64,000 nt of DNA. Source: Anaerolineaceae bacterium (GTDB lineage: Bacteria; Chloroflexota; Anaerolineae; Anaerolineales; Villigracilaceae). Below are positions 57,227 to 64,000 of the stretch, piece after piece (positions within the stretch are counted from its first letter, which is position 1; each line of letters opens with the position of its first letter). The DNA lies in the NCBI GenBank assembly GCA_003598975.1, contig QZIJ01000074.1:18649-82648 (forward strand), read 5' to 3'. Made by a program: the position numbers and the translations under genes. Below the pieces are notes generated by a model. It was given only the letters and a program-made list of their open reading frames with translations. It was not told where the DNA came from and searched no databases.

Positions 57227-58096
57227 CTAAATTTCTAGAACTAATCCATCGTAGGCAATTTCATATCCATTTTGCGAAGCAAATTCAACCAACTCAGGAT
57301 GCGCGGGGTTGCCTTCGTGAGCGATATGCGTAGCAAAGACACGAGCGCTTCGCTTTAATAATCCTTCATGGCGCATCCGCTGTGCATGTTCAATTACTTG
57401 ATGAGCGCTCAAATGGTCGCTTCCAGACTGGTTCGGTCCATAAGTGTGGTCAAGTATCACAAGGTCAAATAGCATTTGATATTGATGGAACGCCTGCCAG
57501 GTTTCTTCAAACAATGCAGCCGTATCGGTTCCGTAGAAAATAGCGCGGCCATTGGACTCAACGGAATATAACAGCGCTCCCATTTCAGGCGCATGATTTG
57601 CAGGGAAGCCAGTTACACGATAATTTTCAAAAGTAAATGGCTGTAATGGTTCTATCTGGTGTATTTTTAGATTCAACCGAGATTCAGCGCCTGGATGCAG
57701 GAGGCTATATCCCGCAAGGTCTCTTTCGAATGTTTCTGATGCTCTTTGCAAAGTTTGAACGGAGGCATAAAAGTTCAAAACAGGCGCGCCGATTGTTCCA
57801 TAATCGGGGCTGCGTGAAAGCAGGTGAGATAAATCCAAATGGTCAGCATGAGGATGAGTCTGTAAACAATGGCTCACATTTGTCAAAGAACAACCATGTA
57901 TTTGAGATGCCGCCATAATATCTGGATTTAGATCAATGATTAAATCATCGTTGACGAGTAAAGATGACCTTTTTCTTAAACTGAAACCGCCAAGCAATCG
58001 CGCTTGTTCGCAATTGTTACATTTGCAAAACGCCTCTGGAAAAGCATTAGCCGCCGCGGTTCCGAGAAATGTGACAATCATTTCCTTTTTGTGCAT
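57227..58096 (-). CDS. MBL-fold (PhnP-like) metal-dependent hydrolase
   Basis: 289 residues from ATG 58096 (a later ATG at 58081 sits only 1-2 bases after AAAAAGGA). HPHADHLDLSHLL is the HxHxDH motif; GAVLNFYASVQ is absent as a landmark, but LVILDHTYGPNQSGSDHLSA and ATHIAHEGNPAHPEL supply the further His/Asp ligands. CKCNNCEQARLLGG gives a Cys cluster as in PhnP. Probably a cyclic phosphodiesterase or related enzyme. Confidence 0.8.
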   Translation of the reverse strand: MHKKEMIVTFLGTAAANAFPEAFCKCNNCEQARLLGGFSLRKRSSLLVNDDLIIDLNPDIMAASQIHGCSLTNVSHCLQTHPHADHLDLSHLLSRSPDYGTIGAPVLNFYASVQTLQRASETFERDLAGYSLLHPGAESRLNLKIHQIEPLQPFTFENYRVTGFPANHAPEMGALLYSVESNGRAIFYGTDTAALFEETWQAFHQYQMLFDLVILDHTYGPNQSGSDHLSAHQVIEHAQRMRHEGLLKRSARVFATHIAHEGNPAHPELVEFASQNGYEIAYDGLVLEI

Positions 58097-58115
58097 GTGG
58101 TTGGCCAATTGACAA

Positions 58116-59189
58116 TTAACGCGCGAGCAAGTCCAGGAGTTTTTGTGGTTGATGAGCGTACGAGTCCATCGGAAGTTTGCCCTTCGTGAGGGCCAACAGG
58201 GTTTCGGTGAGGACTTTATTGACAGGCGTGGGGACGCCTGCCTTCTCCCCCGCGCGGACGATCGCTCCGTGTAGGAAGTCCACTTCGGACTTGCCGCGGC
58301 CCGAATGCAGGTCAATGTGGAAGGAGGGCATCTTCGCGCCGCGTCCGCTTCCTGCCGCGCGGCCGAGGAGCGGCTTCGACAACCATAACGGCATGCGCGT
58401 GGCGAACGCGAGCGCGCGGACGGGAGTCTTCGGGAGATTTACAACCTCAATATTTTGCGCTTCCATCACCATGAGGCACTCGCGCAACATTTCGATTTCC
58501 AATTGGTAGAGACGTCTGTCCGCGAAAACCTGCGCAGCGGACAGATCGAGAATCGCCGAAGTGGGATTCGCGATCAGGTTCGTCAACATCTTCGACCATT
58601 TCATGGCGGCCGCGTTTTGGAAGAGTTGGGCATTGAGGTAGGCCGCGTTGAATGCCGCGACCAATTTCGCAGACAGCGGATTCCCATTCGCGATTCCGAT
58701 GCCGCGCAGTTTCTCCAGAACAATGTCACCCGCGCCGCGTCGTCCGATGGCAGAGGTGACCGTCCCGTAGATGACCTTATCCGCGCCAATGGCGTCGGCG
58801 ATCATCGGCTCATTGTCCACGCCGTTGGAGAGGCAGAGAATGGGCGGAAGTTTTTCCGCGAAGGGCCTCATCCCATCCAGCGCGGTGGGTGTGTCAAAGG
58901 ACTTCAATGCAAAAATGGCAACATCGAAGGGCCAGAATTTGAGCGCGTCTTCGAGTGAGCCAGCCATGACGAAAGATTGCGGCGAAAGCAGGAACGCGTC
59001 CTTTGTTTTTCGTCTTTCGTCCAACGTCAGATCGAGACGCATCCCGCGCTGACGCAGATCGTCTGCGACGGAGGGTTGCTCCACGAAGACAACGTGATGT
59101 CCTGCGAGGGCAAGCGAGCCGCCGATATACGTCCCGATGGCGCCCGCGCCGAAGGAAAGGATGTTGAGGGAGGAGGAAGATGGTTGCAT
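58116..59189 (-). CDS. panE: 2-dehydropantoate 2-reductase-family protein
   Basis: 357 residues, somewhat longer than usual. NADPH site: LSFGAGAIGTYIGGSLALAG (GAGAIG). ALKSFDTPTALDGM and LSNGVDNEPMIADAIGADKV are the family's substrate-cleft motifs, and the C-terminal half has KWSKMLTNLIANPTSAILDL. It would reduce ketopantoate for CoA synthesis. Several ApbA/PanE paralogues have other ketoacid substrates, so the symbol is tentative. Confidence 0.8.
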   Translation of the reverse strand: MQPSSSSLNILSFGAGAIGTYIGGSLALAGHHVVFVEQPSVADDLRQRGMRLDLTLDERRKTKDAFLLSPQSFVMAGSLEDALKFWPFDVAIFALKSFDTPTALDGMRPFAEKLPPILCLSNGVDNEPMIADAIGADKVIYGTVTSAIGRRGAGDIVLEKLRGIGIANGNPLSAKLVAAFNAAYLNAQLFQNAAAMKWSKMLTNLIANPTSAILDLSAAQVFADRRLYQLEIEMLRECLMVMEAQNIEVVNLPKTPVRALAFATRMPLWLSKPLLGRAAGSGRGAKMPSFHIDLHSGRGKSEVDFLHGAIVRAGEKAGVPTPVNKVLTETLLALTKGKLPMDSYAHQPQKLLDLLAR

Positions 59190-59200
59190 AATGTTAGCGA

Positions 59201-59830
59201 TTAGCGGTTATCAGAGTCCCAGTGGGAACGGTCGAAGCGCAAGAGACGCCAGTTGTGCCATTCGGGGTCGTAGGCAAAATCCGCGTAAGTGGTGTTGCGA
59301 AACCAGAACCGAGGTCCGTTGTGATGCGCCTGCGGTGCGATACTCATGATGGAATACATGGCCATGTTCAGTATCCCGCCGTGCGAGACGACGAGATATC
59401 GTCCAGGTGGACGGTCAAGGATTGACTGGATGGCGCGTCCCGCGCGCAGGTAGACTTCAAGTCGACTTTCCCCCGTCTCGCCAAAACGGGTGTACGGGGT
59501 GATGAACTTCGGCTCGTTCCAGGCGATCTCGTCATCGCGCAAACCCGCCAGTCGGCCATTGTCCATTTCCATCCAGAGCGGATCGACTACGAGCGGGACA
59601 TTCAAGGCGGCAGAGACAATCTCAGCGGTTTCCTTTGCGCGCAAAAGCGGGCTGGCAAAGCACTGATTGAAGGTGACTTTTTCCGTCTGCCATTGTGCCG
59701 CCAGCGCACGCGCTTGTGCGCGGCCTTTCTCTGTCAGCGGGAAATCAGCCTGTCCCTGAAAGCGATTCTCCTGATTGCCCACGGATTCACCGTGCCGCAA
59801 AAAGGTCACGTAATAATGACGACTACTCAT
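59201..59830 (-). CDS. Histidine phosphatase (phosphoglycerate-mutase-like)
   Basis: 209 residues. FLRHGESVGNQENRFQGQAD (RHG) and YLVVSHGGILNMAMY (second catalytic His) are intact; ASPLLRAKETAEIVS is also typical. Start overlaps the membrane glycosyltransferase gene by 8 bases. Substrate uncertain (phosphosugar or cofactor phosphate). Confidence 0.88.
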   Translation of the reverse strand: MSSRHYYVTFLRHGESVGNQENRFQGQADFPLTEKGRAQARALAAQWQTEKVTFNQCFASPLLRAKETAEIVSAALNVPLVVDPLWMEMDNGRLAGLRDDEIAWNEPKFITPYTRFGETGESRLEVYLRAGRAIQSILDRPPGRYLVVSHGGILNMAMYSIMSIAPQAHHNGPRFWFRNTTYADFAYDPEWHNWRLLRFDRSHWDSDNR

Positions 59831-61889
59831 TCACACCTTTTACTGGACAAACTCCAAGGTCCGATTGGATTTGCTCAGACAGGAACTGGTCAGATTCAGA
59901 TAATGTGCCGCTTGCCGAAACTCTCTGCCAGAGCGCGCACAACGAGGATTGCAAGACAGGCATCTGACGCGCCGTCTCCATCGTCAACTTGCGCGCCTCC
60001 TTGACGCGTCCGACGCGGGCGTAGGCCTCGATGAACGGCAGGTATTCCGATTGATTGCTCGGATAAAAATGCGCGGCAAACGCGTCGTCACCGATGCGCG
60101 CCACCTCAGCCCAGTCGCCCAGAGCGCGTGACAGATCCGCTTTTTCGAAGTAGTAGCACCACGTGTGCGCGGGTTCCGTCTCGAAGATGATTTTGGGTGG
60201 GCGCGCAGAAATTTCAGGCAGGGCAATCACCTGTTCCACGTTCGAAAACGGAAGCGCAGTCCGTTCGGTCTGCCTCAGCGAGGGAAAACCCAACTCGGCG
60301 AGCGCGTCCGCTGCCCCGACGGAATGAGGCGCAAGCGGCAGGTCGGCATCGTAGAGCGGATGCAGAATCCGCAGGCAGGAGGGCGGCGCGAATTTCACCA
60401 GAATCAACGCGTCGGTCGTCGAGGAAAAATCGGTTGAGAGCAGGTGCCACTCCACGGTGGGCGTTTCTAAAAGGTCGGGGCGCGTCGTCAAGAACACCTG
60501 CGCGTATGGCAGGTCGCCGCCACGGTATTCGGGCGCATAAAGCCAATTGACCGCGAAGGTCAGCGCGTCGTCGTCGGTGAAGCGGAAGGGTGAGGTCTCG
60601 GTGACGATGACCGTGCCCGTTTCCAGCGCGGGCGCGCGCCACGAAAGTTGCCAGAAAAAATTTTCCTGTGCGCGCCAATCTTCGCGAAAAGCAAGCGCAA
60701 ATTGGATCTGCGCGCCGATGGCCAGCGCGGCCAGCGCGCCCGTGGCGAGCGCCCGCCAATCGGGTTTGGGAATCAATTCGAGCGCGACAGCCAGCAACAA
60801 TCCGATGCCGAGCGCGAAAGGCTGGGTGAAACGGTCCGCGGGAAAAATTAATTTGACTTGCAGGCCTGCCGCGGCGAACGGGATGTCCGCCAACAGGATA
60901 GCCGCGACGCCTACGCCAATCCACTCTCCGAACGGCCTGCGTTCCGACTCAGAGACAGCGGGTTCGGCTTCCTGACGCGTCCGCGCCACGTAGACGGCCA
61001 GCGCGGCCAATGCGCCCAGCAATACAAAGATGTACATCCGCGTGAGACGCGTTCCCATCGCGGCAAACGGCACCGCGTGAAAAATATTCATCCACGCTGA
61101 GACGGTGGCCGTCCAGATCGAACGCGCCGCGTTAGACATTATCGAGGTCAGCGTCTGCGCGGACGCGCCCACTTCCACATCATACAGCGCGGAGCGGAAC
61201 AAAAACACGCGCCAGACGAGGAAGAGGATGACAACCGCGCCGTACGGAAGATAGACGCGTAATGTCTTCCAAATGCGCGGCCAACCTGAAAGCGTCTCAC
61301 CCGCCACGATCCACATCAGCACGATGCGTAATAATTCCAGACCAAAATAATATTCGACGGAGAAAAGGTGAAAGGCGGAGAGGCCCGCGGCGACGAGGAG
61401 CATCCACCACTTTCCGCGCGCGGCGCGCATGGAGAGGAGGGACAGCGCCAGCGAAACAAAGAAGAGTGCGAAAGTCAGCGAGTAATGTCCATAGACGAGT
61501 GCGATGGAATGCTGACTGAAGCCTGGATAGACGAGAGCGAGCAGGGCGGCCACAAAAACAAAGCGCGGGTGCCGCGGCCAGACGAGTCGGAGTGCCCACC
61601 ACACCGTCACAGCCAGAAGCGCGCGGGCGGTCAGCGCGAAGACCTGCCAGGCGAGAGGGTCAGGCCCGATGACGGACGTGGTGGCGACGAACAGATTCGA
61701 CCAGAACGGACGCGCCACCGCGAAGTACGCGTCCAAGCCTGCGCGGCCGATGTAATGAGAGACCCACGCAAAGCCCCAGTCGTCCCAGGCGTAGCCCTGT
61801 CCCGCGGCGAACCATCCGTAGGCAGCGAGAGTCACGCCCACCAGAACGAGCGGCGCGCTCCATGTCGGAAAGGTTACACGACGCAACAT
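59823..61889 (-). CDS. Large membrane protein, glycosyltransferase-like
   Basis: 688 residues from the ATG at 61889, which overlaps the stop of the GtrB-type gene; the frame opens further upstream inside that gene but those codons are the other gene's shadow. About ten membrane helices. YGWFAAGQGYAWDDWGFAWV near the start resembles the GT-C pattern, with a DD pair in the first loop. The C-terminal third is soluble and rich in charged helices. It follows a DPM1-like gene, so it probably uses polyprenyl-phosphate sugar. Confidence 0.65.
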   Translation of the reverse strand: MLRRVTFPTWSAPLVLVGVTLAAYGWFAAGQGYAWDDWGFAWVSHYIGRAGLDAYFAVARPFWSNLFVATTSVIGPDPLAWQVFALTARALLAVTVWWALRLVWPRHPRFVFVAALLALVYPGFSQHSIALVYGHYSLTFALFFVSLALSLLSMRAARGKWWMLLVAAGLSAFHLFSVEYYFGLELLRIVLMWIVAGETLSGWPRIWKTLRVYLPYGAVVILFLVWRVFLFRSALYDVEVGASAQTLTSIMSNAARSIWTATVSAWMNIFHAVPFAAMGTRLTRMYIFVLLGALAALAVYVARTRQEAEPAVSESERRPFGEWIGVGVAAILLADIPFAAAGLQVKLIFPADRFTQPFALGIGLLLAVALELIPKPDWRALATGALAALAIGAQIQFALAFREDWRAQENFFWQLSWRAPALETGTVIVTETSPFRFTDDDALTFAVNWLYAPEYRGGDLPYAQVFLTTRPDLLETPTVEWHLLSTDFSSTTDALILVKFAPPSCLRILHPLYDADLPLAPHSVGAADALAELGFPSLRQTERTALPFSNVEQVIALPEISARPPKIIFETEPAHTWCYYFEKADLSRALGDWAEVARIGDDAFAAHFYPSNQSEYLPFIEAYARVGRVKEARKLTMETARQMPVLQSSLCALWQRVSASGTLSESDQFLSEQIQSDLGVCPVKGVNE

Positions 61890-62845
61890 TATTCTTTTCC
61901 GTTTTCGGTGTCGCTTTTTATGAGATAGACAGGCCGCCGCTTCACTTCCTGGAAGATGTATCCCACGTACACGCCGATGAAACCGAGCAAAACCATCAAC
62001 ATCCCGCCCACGATGAGGATGACGAACATCAGCGAACTCCAGCCAGGCGCAAGGTTGGATGTGCGTCCCGTCACCCAGAAGGAGAGCACGTAGACCATTT
62101 CGGCCAGCGCGAGCAGGAGCAAAATTCCGCCGAGGCTGAGTCCCACGTAGAGCGGCGCGAGCGAGAACGAGAAGATGGCGTCCATCGCGAGGCGGAACAT
62201 CTTCCCAAACGAGTACTTCGAAGCTCCACCCGCGCGCTCCTCCTGATGGTAGAGCAGGATGGCAGATTTGAATCCGATCCACGAGACCATGCCGCGCAGG
62301 AAGCGATGATATTCGGGCATGGCCTTCAAGGCGTCCACCGCGCGGCGCGACATGGCGCGAAAATCCGCCGCGCCAGGCAGGACGCGCGTCCCTGAGATGA
62401 AATTTAAGAGGTGGTAGAACAGGCCCGAGGTCCATTTTTTGAAGCGGCCGAGTCGCGCGTCGTCGGTGCGCTGTCCCTGCACGATGTCATAGCCCTGCAC
62501 GATCAGATCCAGCATCTGGGGGATCATTTCGGGTGGGTGCTGTCCATCGGCATCGAGCATCACCACCGCGTCGCCGCGCGAGGCATCCAGTCCCGCGGTC
62601 AGCGCGGCCTGGTGACCGAAGTTGCGGCTGAGCGAGATCACGCGCACGCGCTCGTCGGTCCCAGCCAGCGCGGCCAGTTCCCCCTCCGTACTATCCGACG
62701 AGCCATCATCCACATAGATGAAAGTGAACGCGTAAGGCAAGCCGTCCACCACAGAGCGGACGTGCGCGTGCATTTGCGTGACCACGCCTGCTTCATTGAA
62801 AACGGGGATGACAAGATCGACCGAGATTTTTTGATGAGGGGACAT
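61889..62845 (-). CDS. DPM1/GtrB-like GT2 polyprenyl-phosphate glycosyltransferase
   Basis: 318 residues. N-terminal GT2 domain: VIPVFNEAGVVTQMHAHVRS, YVDDGSSDSTEGEL, ARGDAVVMLDADGQHPPEMI (DxD), and YHRFLRGMVSWIGFKSAIL. Two C-terminal membrane helices (LSLGGILLLLALAEMVYVLS; LMFVILIVGGMLMVLLGFIG). Transfers a sugar to undecaprenyl phosphate. Coupled to the membrane glycosyltransferase downstream. Confidence 0.93.
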   Translation of the reverse strand: MSPHQKISVDLVIPVFNEAGVVTQMHAHVRSVVDGLPYAFTFIYVDDGSSDSTEGELAALAGTDERVRVISLSRNFGHQAALTAGLDASRGDAVVMLDADGQHPPEMIPQMLDLIVQGYDIVQGQRTDDARLGRFKKWTSGLFYHLLNFISGTRVLPGAADFRAMSRRAVDALKAMPEYHRFLRGMVSWIGFKSAILLYHQEERAGGASKYSFGKMFRLAMDAIFSFSLAPLYVGLSLGGILLLLALAEMVYVLSFWVTGRTSNLAPGWSSLMFVILIVGGMLMVLLGFIGVYVGYIFQEVKRRPVYLIKSDTENGKE

Positions 62846-62869
62846 TCGGGGATTCTACCATCCTTCGCT

Positions 62870-64000
62870 TCACAACCTGACCCCGTGGCGGGACGCGAGC
62901 AAATCGAGCGCCCGCACCACTTCGGCTTTTTTCTGCTCCCCCGTCCAGCCGAGGGATTCGCCTGCCGCGTCGGCTACTTCATCTACAGCCACGCGCGTCA
63001 AGCGTCCGAGCATGGCAAGCATGGTGCGGCGCAGGAGAATGTCATCGAGATGGACGACCTGTTCTTGCTGGCAAAGGAAGCCGATCTCGCGGCGCGAAAA
63101 ATCGGGCAGGGATTTCAAGGGCTGGTCTGGCTGTTTGGAAAGGAATATCGCCACCGCTTCGGCGCGCGTGCCATACCGCTCGAACAGGGCGCGGACGCGT
63201 TCGCTGGAGAATCCCGTCCACGCGGCAAGACCATCAAGATAACGCTTTTGTTCCTCGGATGTGCGCGGGTAGTTGCGTCCGCCGCCGATGGGAATTTCAT
63301 GCGTGGATTTTTGTCGGTCGCGTTCGAGGAAGGCCAGCGCCTTGTCGGTCACTTGCTCGGCGAAGGCGCGGAACGAGGTCCACTTGCCGCCGACGAGTGA
63401 ATAGACGGGATAGCCAAGACCTGTCCATTCGCCCTCCGTCACCTGGATGTGATGGTCGCGGGTGATCTGTCCTGTGGTCTTGGCCGATCCCGTATGCGCC
63501 AGTGGGCGGACGCCCGAAAAGTGGAAGACGATATGCTCGCGTCCCACTTTGATATCGGGGAAGACGCGGCTGACAAGTTCGATAAAGTAGTCCACTTCAT
63601 CTTCGGTGCAGACAACATTGTCGGGGTTGTCCACGGGGAGATCGGATGTGCCGAGGATGACCTTATCATAAAGCGGGAAGATGAGAACGATGCGCCCATC
63701 TTTGTTCTCGAAGAACAATTCATTCTCGCCGATGGCTTTCCGCAGTTCGGGATGGTCGAGAACGAGGTGCGAGCCTTTGGTCCCGCCGATGAAACGGGTG
63801 GACAGGCCGAGGGTCCCGTTTGCCGCGTCGATCCACGGGCCAGCCGCGTTGATGAGAAGTTTCGGTCGAAGGTCAAAAGTCGAACCTGTCAGTTCATCAC
63901 GGAGCGTGACTGTATCGTTTTCCCCTTTGACAAGCGAAACATAATTGAGCGCGCGTCCGCCATCGGTTTCGCCATCCAGCAGGGCTTCCAGCGCGAGACG
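62870..64000 (-). CDS. glpD: Aerobic glycerol-3-phosphate dehydrogenase, partial
   Basis: The frame continues beyond base 64000, so only the C-terminal ~376 residues are here. INAAGPWIDAANG and FIGGTKGSHLVLDHPEL are GlpD signatures, with HFSGVRPLAHTGSAKTTG and SLVGGKWTSFRAFAEQVTD later. The C-terminal cap domain (DGLAAWTGFSSERVRALFER, then EIGFLCQQEQVVHLDDILL) is present. FAD enzyme that oxidises glycerol-3-phosphate to DHAP at the membrane. Confidence 0.93.
   Translation of the reverse strand, partial: RLALEALLDGETDGGRALNYVSLVKGENDTVTLRDELTGSTFDLRPKLLINAAGPWIDAANGTLGLSTRFIGGTKGSHLVLDHPELRKAIGENELFFENKDGRIVLIFPLYDKVILGTSDLPVDNPDNVVCTEDEVDYFIELVSRVFPDIKVGREHIVFHFSGVRPLAHTGSAKTTGQITRDHHIQVTEGEWTGLGYPVYSLVGGKWTSFRAFAEQVTDKALAFLERDRQKSTHEIPIGGGRNYPRTSEEQKRYLDGLAAWTGFSSERVRALFERYGTRAEAVAIFLSKQPDQPLKSLPDFSRREIGFLCQQEQVVHLDDILLRRTMLAMLGRLTRVAVDEVADAAGESLGWTGEQKKAEVVRALDLLASRHGVRL

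Noticed and set aside
58097..58315. N-terminal extension of the MBL hydrolase frame
   Set aside because: The extra residues overlap the panE-like gene in a different frame and look like shadow coding. The conserved MBL start (VTFLGTAAANAFP) lies further in.
61890..62435. N-terminal extension of the large membrane protein frame
   Set aside because: It lies in another frame over the GtrB-type gene, and its sequence is Arg/Gly/Ala-rich shadow coding. The ATG at 61889 fits operon structure.

Overview
The window most likely comes from an uncultured Chloroflexota bacterium of the Anaerolineae type. The grounds are AQAT-rich lipoproteins, PAS-heavy signalling proteins, a ferredoxin-dependent 2-oxoacid oxidoreductase operon, TAnnAT promoters a few bases from start codons, and dispersed heptamer-like intergenic repeats. 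No rRNA or strong phylogenetic marker is present, so the placement is an inference.

Left part (1-31.1 kb): almost every gene is on the minus strand. Content is dominated by small stress-envelope and dormancy proteins: HU-like protein, CBS protein, lmo0937-like, YtxH, YggT-like, GlsB/YeaQ, CsbD, DUF5661 and dodecin proteins, a ribosome hibernation factor, a baeRF-type protein, lipoproteins, two AI-2E permeases, YihY, PAP2 and lipid kinase. Signalling proteins are a PAS-GGDEF cyclase, a PAS-GAF-HD-GYP phosphodiesterase, and a NarL-type histidine kinase/regulator pair. Eleven promoters in this region share a rigid element (69 bp in ten copies, 68 in one) made of two palindromes plus a -10 box. 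This looks like a dedicated regulon and is the main find of the window. The region ends at a degenerate tyrosine recombinase lying next to a tRNA-Met gene, which suggests a genomic-island boundary.

Middle (31.2-45.7 kb): azlCD amino-acid exporter and an acyltransferase on the minus strand. Then a plus-strand run: ferredoxin plus alpha, beta and gamma subunits of a 2-oxoacid:ferredoxin oxidoreductase, clpS, an acyltransferase, a flippase-like membrane protein, a zinc-type dehydrogenase, a K+/H+ antiporter, a pterin synthase homologue, a GT4 glycosyltransferase, a YiiX-like hydrolase, a DEAD-box helicase (with DEGD) and an EamA transporter.

Right part (45.7-64 kb): cold-shock protein, sugar-nucleotide epimerase, 3-methyladenine glycosylase, fabI, bactofilin, a prolyl-tRNA-synthetase-like protein lacking the catalytic motifs, a PH-domain membrane protein, a DUF92 protein and an AT-rich orphan gene. 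Then minus-strand genes: uridine-kinase-like protein, Tat-exported sulfatase-like protein, MBL hydrolase, panE-like reductase, histidine phosphatase, a membrane glycosyltransferase with a GtrB-type glycosyltransferase, and a partial glpD at the right edge.

Short repeats (GGTAATT-type, GTTACAA-type, CACGGAT-type, GC-rich inverted pairs) fill many intergenic gaps. Several have been absorbed into reading frames.
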